Assembly (NCBI RefSeq): GCF_900172275.1
Contig: NZ_FWFT01000001.1
Span: forward strand, 806,001 to 870,000
Direction of reading: 5' to 3'
Length of the DNA stretch: 64,000 nt
Source: Pseudooctadecabacter jejudonensis
GTDB taxonomy: Bacteria > Pseudomonadota > Alphaproteobacteria > Rhodobacterales > Rhodobacteraceae
Shown here one piece after another: positions 26,892-35,413 of the stretch (the first letter of the stretch is position 1; each line of letters begins with the position of its first letter). The translations under genes were made by a program, and so were the position numbers. The notes beneath the pieces were generated by a model that was given only the letters and a program-made list of their open reading frames with translations, was not told the DNA's origin and did no database searches.

Positions 26892-27659
26892 GTGCTGTCC
26901 TATCAACACGGATTTCATGCGGGCAATCTGGCGGATGTGCATAAGCATGCAGCCCTTGCGTGGATCCTGTCTTATATGACCCGCAAGGACAAACCGCTGA
27001 GTTATGTTGAGACCCACGGGGGGCGCGGGCTTTATGACCTGTCGAGCGCGCAGGCGGTGAAGACGGGTGAGGCTGCGGCAGGCATTGAGGCTGTGGGCGC
27101 TTGGGTGCAGGGCACGCCTTATGGTGATGTTGTGGCGGACTGTCGCGCTGAGAATGGAGCGGAGGCCTATCCGGGCAGCCCGTGGATTGCATCACGCTTG
27201 TTGCGCGGGGACGATGTGCTGCACATTGCGGAACTTCACCCCCAAGAGAACACCGCCCTGCGCGCGGCTGTGCCTGCAGCGCATATTCACCGCAAAGACG
27301 GGTTCGAGATGGCCTACTCTGTTTGCCCGCCGACACCACGGCGGGGGCTGATGGTGGTTGATCCTTCTTATGAAGTGAAAGACGACTATGCAGTGGTGCC
27401 GCGTCATTTGGCGAAGCTGGCCAAGGCGTGGCCTGTCGGGGTTTTGCTTTTGTGGTATCCTGTTCTGACGGATCACCGTCATTCTGAGATGCTGGGCGCT
27501 TTGGGGCATGCCTTTCCGGACGCCCTGCGCCATGAAGTGGGGTTTGCACCGGCGCGCCCTGGACATCGGATGGTTGGATCGGGGCTGTATGTTGTGAACC
27601 CGCCTTGGGGGCTGTCCGAGATGCTGGATGATCTTGGGGCGAAATTTGCCACATTGTGA
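26892..27659 (+). CDS. rlmJ: 23S rRNA (adenine2030-N6)-methyltransferase
   Basis: SAM-dependent methylation of A2030 in 23S rRNA. 255 residues from GTG 26892. Starts LSYQHGFHAGNLADVHKHAALAWIL, the RlmJ signature, followed by the SAM site ETHGGRGLYDLSS near residue 41. The catalytic tetrad is present as VVDPSYEVKDDY, a variant DPPY motif with Ser at the third position. Length is slightly below the E. coli protein. Confidence 0.92.
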   Translation: MLSYQHGFHAGNLADVHKHAALAWILSYMTRKDKPLSYVETHGGRGLYDLSSAQAVKTGEAAAGIEAVGAWVQGTPYGDVVADCRAENGAEAYPGSPWIASRLLRGDDVLHIAELHPQENTALRAAVPAAHIHRKDGFEMAYSVCPPTPRRGLMVVDPSYEVKDDYAVVPRHLAKLAKAWPVGVLLLWYPVLTDHRHSEMLGALGHAFPDALRHEVGFAPARPGHRMVGSGLYVVNPPWGLSEMLDDLGAKFATL

Positions 27660-27710
27660 TGATGGATTTTGAGGCTTGCGCGGCCCTGTCATGCGCCTAT
27701 TCTTGCGGGC

Positions 27711-28139
27711 ATGTTTGATCGAATAATTGCGCGTCTTCGGGCCGCTGCCACCGAAATCACCCCCATGCCCGAAGCGGATGCGCGCCATGCGTTGGGTGCG
27801 CTTTTGGTGCGGGTGGCCAAGGCCGACGGGGCCTATCTGTTTCAAGAGATTGAAGAAATCGACCATCTTTTGGCGGATATTTACGCCCTGAATGCGGTCG
27901 AGGCGGCCAAAATGCGGGCCGAGTGCGAAAAGCTTGAGGGGGCGATGCCCGACACCCATGAGTTGGCTGATGTCCTGACGACAGCCATTTCAACCGGCGA
28001 ACGGGATATGTTTGTGCGCGCGCTTTGGAAGGTCGCAGACGCCGATGGGCAGCGCCATGAACGCGAACAGCAAGTCGTGGCCATCGCCACGCAGACGTTC
28101 GGCATGGCCCCCGAGGCTGCGGCGGCCCTGCGGGACTGA
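27711..28139 (+). CDS. TerB-like helical protein (copy 1)
   Basis: 142 residues, all-helical. The repeated acidic motifs VRVAKADGAYLFQEIEEI and WKVADADGQRHEREQQVV each carry a D-G-x-x-x-x-E signature of the TerB/DjlA-N metal-binding fold. TerB relatives occur in tellurite resistance and membrane-associated stress systems. No other ter gene is nearby. The start MFDRIIARLR gives the same N-terminus as the next gene (MFADLFKRL). Confidence 0.82.
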   Translation: MFDRIIARLRAAATEITPMPEADARHALGALLVRVAKADGAYLFQEIEEIDHLLADIYALNAVEAAKMRAECEKLEGAMPDTHELADVLTTAISTGERDMFVRALWKVADADGQRHEREQQVVAIATQTFGMAPEAAAALRD

Positions 28140-28178
28140 TGGGTTGGCCTTTGGCGCGCGCCTGCCTATATCTCCACC

Positions 28179-28619
28179 ATGTTTGCTGATCTGTTCAAGC
28201 GGTTGACCGCGCCCGACCCCGCCCCCCTGTCCCCCTCCGATGCGCGCGTGGCACTGGGTGCCTTACTTGTGCGTCTTGCCAGGTCGGATGGGAATTACGA
28301 TGCCGACGAAGTGGCCCAGATCGATGCGGTGCTGGCCACGCGGTATGGCCTGTCAGAGGCGGAGGCAGCGTCCCTGCGGGCCGAATGCGAAACCGCCGAG
28401 CAAGAGGCGCCGGACACCGTCCGTTTCACCCGTGCCATCAAGGATGCAGTCCCTTTTGAGGACCGCATCGGCGTCATTGAGGGGCTGTGGTCGGTGGTTT
28501 TGGCCGATGGCAAACGCGACAAGGCCGAAGACGCCCTGCTGCGGATGGTCGCCCCGATGTTGGGCGTGTCGGATCAAGACAGCCATGCCGCCCGACTGCG
28601 TGTCTCATCCGACAGCTGA
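28179..28619 (+). CDS. TerB-like helical protein (copy 2)
   Basis: 146 residues. A clear tandem paralogue of the preceding gene: ALGALLVRLARSDGNYDADEVAQID and LWSVVLADGKRDKAEDALL occupy the same positions. The gap between the two is 39 bases. The third gene of the run begins 4 bases after its stop. Confidence 0.82.
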   Translation: MFADLFKRLTAPDPAPLSPSDARVALGALLVRLARSDGNYDADEVAQIDAVLATRYGLSEAEAASLRAECETAEQEAPDTVRFTRAIKDAVPFEDRIGVIEGLWSVVLADGKRDKAEDALLRMVAPMLGVSDQDSHAARLRVSSDS

Positions 28620-28623
28620 TCCA

Positions 28624-29394
28624 ATGATCGCTGCCCTTCCGATGTATGACCGGCCCGAAACAACGGCCGCGCTGGATGCCTTGTGGGCTGGGGTGCGGGA
28701 TCATCTTGGATACGGGCCCCGACACTTGACCCGTGATCTGGCCTATGATGCGGCATGGGGGCGCGAGGATCTGCTGTTGGGGCAGATTTGCAACCTGCCT
28801 TACCGCGCGCGGCACCGCGATGATGTGACCGTGCTGGGTGCGGGGGATCACCGGCTGCCTGACACCCCCGCGGGCTACTACACTTCGGTGTTCATCGTGC
28901 GCGCCGAGGATGCGCCGCGCGGCCTGGCCCCTGCCGCCTTGGGCCGTTTTGCCTATAACGATGCGCTGTCGCAATCGGGCTGGGGCGCGCCTTTGGCCGC
29001 CCTGACCGCGCGGGGCCTGCAGTTTCACACCACCCTGCGCACCGGCGCCCACGCCGACAGCATGGCCGCCGTTGCCACAGGCCGTGCAGATCTTGCCGCC
29101 ATCGATGTGGTGACATGGCGCATGTTGGAACGGTGGGATCCGCTGGCGGCGCAGGTGCGGGTCATCGGACGAACGGGGCTTTCGCCCGCGCAAACCTTTG
29201 TCACTGCCAAGACCAACGATCCCACGCCCCTGCGCGCTGCCCTCCAGGCCGCGATTGTCGGCCTGTCGCCTGATCACGCCGAGACGCTACAGCTTTTTGG
29301 CTTTGCCACCCTGCCCAAATCGGCCTACGACATTCCGCTGCCGCCCTCCCCCACGGGAACATGTGCAGACACCTTGCAATCAGCCGCGATTTAG
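28624..29394 (+). CDS. PhnD-like periplasmic-binding-fold protein without a signal peptide
   Basis: 256 residues of the phosphate/phosphonate-binding (PhnD-type) fold. Visible parts are ALPMYDRPETTAALDALWAGV, ICNLPYRARHRDDV, GYYTSVFIVRAEDAPRG, the linker RFAYNDALSQSGWGAPLAAL and GRADLAAIDVVTWRML. The protein begins directly with the first beta strand, so it appears cytosolic or depends on another protein for export. It begins 4 bases after a TerB-like gene and ends 45 bases before the ABC ATPase. A link to either is inferred. Confidence 0.8.
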   Translation: MIAALPMYDRPETTAALDALWAGVRDHLGYGPRHLTRDLAYDAAWGREDLLLGQICNLPYRARHRDDVTVLGAGDHRLPDTPAGYYTSVFIVRAEDAPRGLAPAALGRFAYNDALSQSGWGAPLAALTARGLQFHTTLRTGAHADSMAAVATGRADLAAIDVVTWRMLERWDPLAAQVRVIGRTGLSPAQTFVTAKTNDPTPLRAALQAAIVGLSPDHAETLQLFGFATLPKSAYDIPLPPSPTGTCADTLQSAAI

Positions 29395-29439
29395 GGCCAA
29401 GTCCTCAGGCACTTTTACCCACACGACCTGAGGCCCCAT

Positions 29440-30210
29440 TTGACCGATCCCGTCATCGAAATCCGCAATCTGCACAAAGCCTACGGCGATCTGGAGGTGC
29501 TGAAAGGCGTCGACATCACGGCCCCCCAGGGCCATGTCATCAGCCTTATCGGCTCATCGGGGTCGGGCAAATCCACGCTGCTGCGCTGTGCCAACCTTCT
29601 TGAGGACAGCCAGCAGGGCGACATTCTGTTTTGCGGTGAACCTGTGACGTGGAAAGGAACAGGGGCGGCACGTCATCCGGGCGACCGGGCGCAAATGATC
29701 CGCATCCGTACGAACCTCAGCATGGTGTTTCAACAGTTCAACCTGTGGGCGCACATGACAATCCTTGAGAACGTGATGGAGGCGCCCGTCACTGTCCTCA
29801 AACGTGACAAGGCCGAGGTTGAGGCCGCCGCCCGCCGGTACCTCGACAAGGTGGGCATCGGCGACAAATGCGATGTCTATCCGGCAATGCTGTCGGGCGG
29901 CCAACAGCAGCGCGCCGCCATCGCGCGGGCCCTTTGCATGGAACCCAAGGCGCTCTTGTTTGATGAGCCGACCTCGGCGCTGGATCCGGAATTGGAACAG
30001 GAAGTTGTCAAGGTCATCAAAGACTTGGCGGCTGAGGGCCGCACCATGTTGGTCGTTACTCACGATATGCGGATGGCCCATGACATCTCTGACCATGTGG
30101 TGTTCCTCCACCAAGGTCGCATCGAAGAACAGGGCCCACCGGCCGAGCTGTTCACCGCCCCGAAATCAGACCGTCTGCGCGGCTTTTTGTCCGTAACCGC
30201 CCCCGCATGA
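29440..30210 (+). CDS. ABC transporter ATP-binding protein, polar amino acid type
   Basis: 256 residues, HisP/GlnQ class. Walker A GSSGSGKSTLLRC near residue 35, Q-loop VFQQFNLWAHMT, signature LSGGQQQRAAIARAL, Walker B ALLFDEPTSALDPE, and the switch His in VVTHDM. The TTG start at 29440 gives (M)TDPVIEIRNLHKAYGDLEVLKG. It drives uptake with the binding proteins and permeases that follow. The next gene overlaps its stop (ATGA). Confidence 0.93.
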   Translation: MTDPVIEIRNLHKAYGDLEVLKGVDITAPQGHVISLIGSSGSGKSTLLRCANLLEDSQQGDILFCGEPVTWKGTGAARHPGDRAQMIRIRTNLSMVFQQFNLWAHMTILENVMEAPVTVLKRDKAEVEAAARRYLDKVGIGDKCDVYPAMLSGGQQQRAAIARALCMEPKALLFDEPTSALDPELEQEVVKVIKDLAAEGRTMLVVTHDMRMAHDISDHVVFLHQGRIEEQGPPAELFTAPKSDRLRGFLSVTAPA

Positions 30211-30953
30211 GGTCGCTTGCCCTGCTCCTTACGCTGGCGGCAACGGCCCCTGCAGCGGACACCCTGACCATCGCGACGGGCGGCCACTACCCGCCCTATA
30301 TCTTCGATCCCGGCACCGATGACGTGCGCGGTTTCGACAAAACACTGGTGGATGAGCTGTGCGCGCGCGGTGGCTATACCTGCGAATGGGTCGATCTGCC
30401 CATGGGCGATATTTTTCAGGCGCTGGCCCGCGGTGACGTCGATATTGTAACGGGCGGTTTCGGGTATTCCATGGCGCGCGATCGCATCGTCGACTTCACC
30501 TGTCCCTATGTCACCTCCGGCAATGAAAGCGGTGAATTCATCGCCACACAGCCCACGGTGGATCTGTCCACAGCAACCATCGGCGTGCTGGATCAATCTT
30601 TGTATCACGCCGCCATGGATCAGGCAGGGCGCAAAACGCAGGCCTTCCCAACGGAGGAGGCCGCATTGGCCGCCCTCGCCGCAGGTGAGATCGACGCCCT
30701 CTTTGGCTCGCACAACGCCCGCGCCCAGATCACCGATCAATCGGGGTACTACGTGGTGGGTGAATATCCCACGTTTTCCGGCGGCTCCGCCCTTGCCATC
30801 GCTGAAGATGCGCAGGATCTGCTGCGCCACTTCGATGATCTGCTGGCCGAGGTCTCCGCCGATGGCACCCTATCGCAGTTTCAACAGCAATGGCTGGGCA
30901 CCGATCAGGGCGACCTGATCGCACAGTGCCGCACCCTTGATGGTTTGGCCTGA
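30207..30953 (+). CDS. Periplasmic binding protein 1 of the amino acid-type ABC transporter
   Basis: 248 residues. Signal peptide MRSLALLLTLAATAPAAD, then the PAAT binding-protein fold: TLTIATGGHYPPYIFDPG, RGFDKTLVDELCARGGYTCEWV and GDVDIVTGGFGYSMARDRIVDFT. Four-base overlap with the ATPase gene. Cys pairs CARGGYTC are shared with binding protein 2. The ligand-binding Arg/Asp are plausible but the ligand is unknown. An amine or amino acid is likely from context. Confidence 0.9.
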   Translation: MRSLALLLTLAATAPAADTLTIATGGHYPPYIFDPGTDDVRGFDKTLVDELCARGGYTCEWVDLPMGDIFQALARGDVDIVTGGFGYSMARDRIVDFTCPYVTSGNESGEFIATQPTVDLSTATIGVLDQSLYHAAMDQAGRKTQAFPTEEAALAALAAGEIDALFGSHNARAQITDQSGYYVVGEYPTFSGGSALAIAEDAQDLLRHFDDLLAEVSADGTLSQFQQQWLGTDQGDLIAQCRTLDGLA

Positions 30954-31081
30954 TCTGACCACAAAAATTCGCACCTGCCCTTGCGTCTGATTTAGACCGA
31001 AACCCCTTGTATCATGGGCCAAAAAACAGCAGGGTGCCGCAGTCAAGACGACAAGACGTGTCACCCAACAGGAGAACTCAC

Positions 31082-31807
31082 ATGAAATATTTGGCAACTG
31101 CAGCCGTCGCAGCCCTGCTCACGGCAACCACCGCCATGGCCGATGGCCATTCCGTCGTTCGCATGGGCACCGAAGGCGCCTACGCCCCTTGGAACTTCCT
31201 CAACGACGCCGGCGAAGTCGACGGTTTTGAACGTGAGCTGGGCGATGAGCTCTGCGCGCGCGCTGAACTGACCTGCGAATGGGTCACCAACGAATGGGAC
31301 AGCATCATCCCCAACCTGGTGTCCGGCAACTACGACACAATCATTGCAGGCATGTCCATCACAGATGAACGTGACGAAGTCATCGACTTCACACAAGCCT
31401 ACACTCCAGCTGATCCGTCCTCCTACCTCGCCTTGTCCGCAGACACCGAAGTCGAAGGCGGCGTGATCGCGGCCCAAACCGGGACCATTCAGGCGGCATT
31501 CATTGCCGAACAAGGCTGGACCGTGGTTGAATTTGCAACCCCGGAAGAAACCATCGCCGCCGTGCGCAACGGCGAAGCCGACGCTGTGCTGGCCGACAAA
31601 TCCTTCCTGTTGGGCGCCATGGACGGCTCTGACGAGCTGGTGATGCTGGAACGCGAAGAATCCATTGGCGGCGGCGTCGGCATGGGCGTGCGCGAAAGCG
31701 ACGCAGATCTGAAGGCCGCATTCGATGCCGCCATCACCTCCATGAAAGAAGACGGCTCCCTCAACGCACTGATCGTGAAGTGGGAAGTGGCGTCCACGTT
31801 CGAATAA
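31082..31807 (+). CDS. Periplasmic binding protein 2 of the amino acid-type ABC transporter
   Basis: 241 residues from ATG 31082 after AGGAG. Signal peptide MKYLATAAVAALLTATTAMA. The mature part reads VRMGTEGAYAPWNFLNDAGEVDGFERELGDEL and later GNYDTIIAGMSITDERDEVIDFT, the standard family blocks. It has its own 128-base upstream region and is followed at once by a strong hairpin, suggesting a separately boosted, abundant transcript. A second binding protein implies two ligands for one permease. Confidence 0.93.
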   Translation: MKYLATAAVAALLTATTAMADGHSVVRMGTEGAYAPWNFLNDAGEVDGFERELGDELCARAELTCEWVTNEWDSIIPNLVSGNYDTIIAGMSITDERDEVIDFTQAYTPADPSSYLALSADTEVEGGVIAAQTGTIQAAFIAEQGWTVVEFATPEETIAAVRNGEADAVLADKSFLLGAMDGSDELVMLEREESIGGGVGMGVRESDADLKAAFDAAITSMKEDGSLNALIVKWEVASTFE

Positions 31808-31829
31808 TCGAACCAACGCAGAACGATCC

Positions 31830-31864
31830 GGTCCGCGCCCCCCGTTTGCGGTGGGGCGCGGACC
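31830..31864 (+). terminator. Strong intra-operon hairpin after binding protein 2
   Basis: GGTCCGCGCCCC pairs with GGGGCGCGGACC around an 11-base loop, starting 23 bases after the stop. There is no long U run. It probably protects or attenuates so that the binding protein is made in excess over the permeases. Confidence 0.8.
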
Positions 31865-31867
31865 CTT

Positions 31868-31890
31868 CCTTCATCTGACCCGAAAAACTC
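31868..31890 (+). repeat. Dispersed intergenic element B, copy 2
   Basis: CCTTCATCTGACC, C, GAAAAACTC, immediately after the hairpin. The homology to copy 1 continues through AA.TCC and TATCC. Confidence 0.75.
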
Positions 31891-31965
31891 AATTCCAAAG
31901 TATCCACAGGCGACCCCATTTTTAGCTATTGCACAGACCCCTCCGCCCTCGAAGGCCTGACATGG

Positions 31966-32802
31966 TTGTCGTGCTACCTGACCACGGGCAAGCACATGGG
32001 GTTCTATTGGTCGTTCCTGACAGTGCTCAGCCTGCTGGCCATCACCGCACCTTTGTCGCTGTCCTTTGGCTTTGGGGGCGCCGTGGCCGCCCGCAGCCGG
32101 ATTGCCCCATTGGCGTGGTTCGGCAAAGGCTACATCGCCATCGTGCGCGGTGTGCCTGACATCGCCTTTTTCCTCTTTTTCGTGATCGCGCTGGATCAGG
32201 GCATCGAATACTTGCGCCATCAGGTGCTGTGCCCCGACTGGCCCGACGCCATCCGCCAGGGCAATGATTTCCTCGTCTGCCCCGAAGCAAAGATGCCTTT
32301 GGGCAACGCGCCCCAATGGCTTCATGAGACATATGGGTTCTTCCTCGCCGTCTTCACTTTTGCCATTGTCTTTGGGGCTTTTGCCGCCAACGTCCTGTTC
32401 GGCGCCATGCGCGCTGTCCCAAAGGCGCAACTTGAGACGGCAGAGGCCTACGGCATGACCCGTCGCCAAACCTTCTGGCGCATCATCGTTCCGCAAATGT
32501 GGGTCTATGCCCTGCCTGGGTTGGGGAACCTGTGGATGGTCCTGATCAAGGCCACACCGCTGTTGTTCCTTTTGGGGGTCGAAGACGTCGTCTATTGGGC
32601 GCGTGAACTTGGCGGTACGAAAACCCCTCGCTTTACCGACTACCCCCATGGGGACTGGCGCATGTGGTATTTCCTTGTGCTGCTGATCTTCTACCTCGCC
32701 TTCACCCGTGTCTCGGAAATTGTGCTCGATCGGCTGATGCGTCGCCTGACCCGCGGGCAGGCCACAGCCGCCGGTGAGGCCCAACGCAAGGCCGCCGCAT
32801 GA
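31966..32802 (+). CDS. ABC transporter permease 1, polar amino acid type (start uncertain)
   Basis: 278 residues from the first ATG/GTG/TTG in frame (TTG 31966). Five or six helices. EAA loop ETAEAYGMTRRQTFWRIIVPQM near residue 162. The frame is open from 31879, and the codons upstream of the TTG read FSYCTDPSALEGLTW, which looks like genuine N-terminus. The only possible starts there are ATT 31918 and CTG 31957. An unusual insert of about 50 residues (including two Cys, VLCPDWPDAIRQGNDFLVCPEA) lies between helices 2 and 3. Confidence 0.88.
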   Translation: MSCYLTTGKHMGFYWSFLTVLSLLAITAPLSLSFGFGGAVAARSRIAPLAWFGKGYIAIVRGVPDIAFFLFFVIALDQGIEYLRHQVLCPDWPDAIRQGNDFLVCPEAKMPLGNAPQWLHETYGFFLAVFTFAIVFGAFAANVLFGAMRAVPKAQLETAEAYGMTRRQTFWRIIVPQMWVYALPGLGNLWMVLIKATPLLFLLGVEDVVYWARELGGTKTPRFTDYPHGDWRMWYFLVLLIFYLAFTRVSEIVLDRLMRRLTRGQATAAGEAQRKAAA

Positions 32803-32849
32803 CCAAATTTTTGCAAAAAATTTGGCAGCAGAGTTTTTCCAAAACTCTG
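32803..32849 (+). repeat. Double hairpin between the two permease genes
   Basis: Hairpin 1: CCAAATTTTT-GCA-AAAAATTTGG-like stem at 32803-32825. Hairpin 2: CAGAGTTTT-TCC-AAAACTCTG at 32829-32849. They start at the stop codon of permease 1 and end 26 bases before permease 2. The AT-rich stems contrast with the GC-rich surroundings, which suggests an inserted palindromic element of REP/BIME type. Confidence 0.8.
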
Positions 32850-32875
32850 GCGCCCCCAGAGAACGGACACGCCTG

Positions 32876-33688
32876 ATGGAAGAGTGCCTGAACACCATCG
32901 CCCAATACGGCCTGCGCTCCATCGGGATCGGGGAACGTTTGTTGCCGCGCAGTGATTATACCCTCTGCCAACAGTTCACGCTGATCGGCTCCGGCATGAT
33001 TTGGAACATCTACTTTGGCACTGTCGCCCTGCTGGCAGGGTTTGTGCTGGCCACGGCCGTGGCCTTGGGCAAAGCGGCGCGCAACCCCGTGATCCGGAAG
33101 GCCTCCGAATGGTTCATCTTTCTCTTCCGCGGCTCCCCACTCTTTATCCAATTTTTCTTCGCGTATTTCTTCTTTCTGAGCCTCAAAAGCCAATACGCCT
33201 TTTTTGACCCTTTCACCTCTGCGTGGCTGGGCGCGCTGATCGTGCTGTTTCTCAACACCTCCGCCTATACCGGCGAAATTTTTTATGGCGCGCTTCAGTC
33301 CATCCCCAAAGGCGATACCGAAGCCGCCGACGCCTATGGACTGGCGGGCTGGTCCCGTTTTCGCCGCGTGATCTGGCCCACGATGCTGCGTCTGGCGTGG
33401 CCCGCCTACACGAACGAGGCGATCTTTCTGTTCCACTCCACCACTCTGGTCTTTTTCACCGGCTTTCCCGCCTGGCAACAACGGGGCGACGCTCTCTATT
33501 ATGCGAATTTCTTTGCCGACAAGACGTTCAATCCCTTCGTGCCCTACCCCATTCTGGCGTTCTATTTCATCCTGCTGACCTTGGTGGTTATCGGCCTGAT
33601 GGGTCGCATCGGCAAACGTCTGAACGCCCACCTGCCGCAGGATGTCAAACGCCCCCGCGCGCGGTTTTTGCCTCAAATCATCCGGTGA
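32876..33688 (+). CDS. ABC transporter permease 2, polar amino acid type
   Basis: 270 residues from ATG 32876 (MEECLNTIAQYGLRSIGIGERLL). An open frame begins earlier but runs through the hairpin element. The EAA loop is EAADAYGLAGWSRFRRVIWPTM near residue 151. Helices include YFGTVALLAGFVLATAVAL and FYFILLTLVVIGLMG. Pairs with permease 1 to form the heterodimeric channel. A GlnA-like gene follows 4 bases after the stop. Confidence 0.92.
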   Translation: MEECLNTIAQYGLRSIGIGERLLPRSDYTLCQQFTLIGSGMIWNIYFGTVALLAGFVLATAVALGKAARNPVIRKASEWFIFLFRGSPLFIQFFFAYFFFLSLKSQYAFFDPFTSAWLGALIVLFLNTSAYTGEIFYGALQSIPKGDTEAADAYGLAGWSRFRRVIWPTMLRLAWPAYTNEAIFLFHSTTLVFFTGFPAWQQRGDALYYANFFADKTFNPFVPYPILAFYFILLTLVVIGLMGRIGKRLNAHLPQDVKRPRARFLPQIIR

Positions 33689-33692
33689 CCCC

Positions 33693-35021
33693 ATGACATG
33701 GCTGCACGATCATCCGCACATCAAAACCATCCGCGTCGCGGCCTCTGACCTCAACGGGGTGGCGCGCGGCAAACGCATCCCCGCACGGTTCGCCCAGAAA
33801 ATCGAGGACGACGGCACCCGCTTTCCGCTGTCTGTGCTGAACCTCGACATTTGGGGCGAAGACATCGCCGGATCGCCTCTTGTGTTTGAGGCCGGCGACC
33901 CAGACGGCGTGGCCTTGCCCACCGACCGTGGCTTTATACCCATGCCATGGCTCGACAGCCCCACAGCGCTTTTGCCTATGTGGATGTTTCGCGAAGATGG
34001 CCGCCCGTTTGACGGCGACCCCCGCCATGCCCTGAACGCCGTCCTCAAACGCTACGCCGATCGCGGCCTGACACCCATCGTGGGGACAGAACTTGAATTC
34101 TACCTTGTCGATGACAGCGGCAAAGATCTGCAGGTCGTCCCCTCGCCCCGATCCGGCAAACGCCGTCCAGGCGCTGAGATCCTCAGCCTGCGCGCACTCG
34201 ATGCCTTTGACGGGTTCTTCACCAAACTTTACGACGGGGCCGAAGCGATGGATATCCCCGCCGAAACCGCCATATCCGAGGCTGGGTTGGGCCAGTTCGA
34301 AATCAACCTCTCCCACGGCCCTGCCATGAAGGCCGCCGATGACGCGTGGCTGTTCAAACTGCTGGTTCGGGGCCTCGCACGGCAACATGGGTTCGCGGCC
34401 TCGTTCATGGCCAAACCCTATGCCGAGTATTCCGGCAACGGCATGCATGTGCACTTCTCCGTGCTGGACGAAAACGGCACCAACATCTTCGACAACGGTG
34501 GGCCAGAAGGCACTTCCGCCCTGCAGCACGCGATTGCGGGCTGTATGAACGCCCTTGCGCCGTCTGCCTTGATCATGGCGCCCCATGGCAATTCCTACGA
34601 CCGTCTGGTGCCCAATGCCCACGCGCCCACGTCGATCTGCTGGGCCTATGAAAACCGCACCGCGGCGATCCGCGTGCCCGGTGGAACGCCCGCGGCCCGC
34701 CGCATCGAACACCGCGTTGCAGGTGGCGATGTGAACCCATACCTGATGCTGGCCGCCATTCTGGGCGCCGCCCTGACGGGCATCGAAGACGCGGCCCCCC
34801 CGCCCAGCCCGATCACAGGCAACGCCTACGACCAAGACCTGCCGCAACTGCCCGATCGATGGACCACCGCAATCGACGCCTTTGAGGCAGACCCCACAAT
34901 CGCGCGCATTTTCCCGTCCGAGCTGATCCGCAACCTTGTTGCCACCAAACGACAAGAGGCACAGGAATACGCTGGCCTGTCAGACGAAGAAAAAATCGAC
35001 CTCTACCTCGACACTGTCTAA
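33693..35021 (+). CDS. Glutamine synthetase-like gamma-glutamyl-amine synthetase (PuuA-like, copy 1)
   Basis: 442 residues. The GS fold has an N-terminal beta-grasp (TIRVAASDLNGVARGKRIPA) and the catalytic domain with GTELEFYLVDD, AGLGQFEINLSHG, NGMHVHFSVLDENG, NAPTS-like HAPTSICWAYENRTAAIRVP and GGDVNPYLMLAA. Relatives ATP-dependently join glutamate to amines such as putrescine. It begins 4 bases after permease 2, so import and gamma-glutamylation are physically linked. The exact amine is unknown. Confidence 0.88.
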   Translation: MTWLHDHPHIKTIRVAASDLNGVARGKRIPARFAQKIEDDGTRFPLSVLNLDIWGEDIAGSPLVFEAGDPDGVALPTDRGFIPMPWLDSPTALLPMWMFREDGRPFDGDPRHALNAVLKRYADRGLTPIVGTELEFYLVDDSGKDLQVVPSPRSGKRRPGAEILSLRALDAFDGFFTKLYDGAEAMDIPAETAISEAGLGQFEINLSHGPAMKAADDAWLFKLLVRGLARQHGFAASFMAKPYAEYSGNGMHVHFSVLDENGTNIFDNGGPEGTSALQHAIAGCMNALAPSALIMAPHGNSYDRLVPNAHAPTSICWAYENRTAAIRVPGGTPAARRIEHRVAGGDVNPYLMLAAILGAALTGIEDAAPPPSPITGNAYDQDLPQLPDRWTTAIDAFEADPTIARIFPSELIRNLVATKRQEAQEYAGLSDEEKIDLYLDTV

Positions 35022-35413
35022 CGGCGCCGCAACCCGTGCCTCGGTCCAGATGACAATCCGCTGCGCGCGGCGCATGGATCCGGTGCCCTACGACCGGCCG
35101 CCCCAATCATACGCCTCTCCCCACAACTGCGTTAAGGTTAATGCAGGCCCGATCAAAGGCCCTTCGCACACAGACACCACCCAACGCATCACCCTGCCCG
35201 CGCCCCACTCTCGCCAGATCCAACGGCCACGCGCCCGACGAAGCCACACGATGAACCTCAGCGCCTCCGTGTCCGATAAAACCCTCTCGGCGGCGTCCCC
35301 CCTTCATCTGACCCGAAAAACTCGCCCCGCAGGGCCGGCCCACCATGCGACGCCCCGCTTGCGGGTCCCGCACCATGGGTCTAATCTGGACGCACCCAAA
35401 CCACAGGTGCTTC
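35022..35413. other. 392-base gap inside the amine operon
   Basis: No convincing gene. It contains element B copy 3 (35301-35323), GC-rich inverted sequence near 35331-35375 and no clear terminator. A separate promoter for the downstream amidotransferase-synthetase-oxidase genes is plausible but I cannot identify its boxes with confidence. Confidence 0.5.
35301..35323 (+). repeat. Dispersed intergenic element B, copy 3
   Basis: CCTTCATCTGACC, C, GAAAAACTC. Identical to copy 2 over 23 bases, diverging immediately after. Confidence 0.75.
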
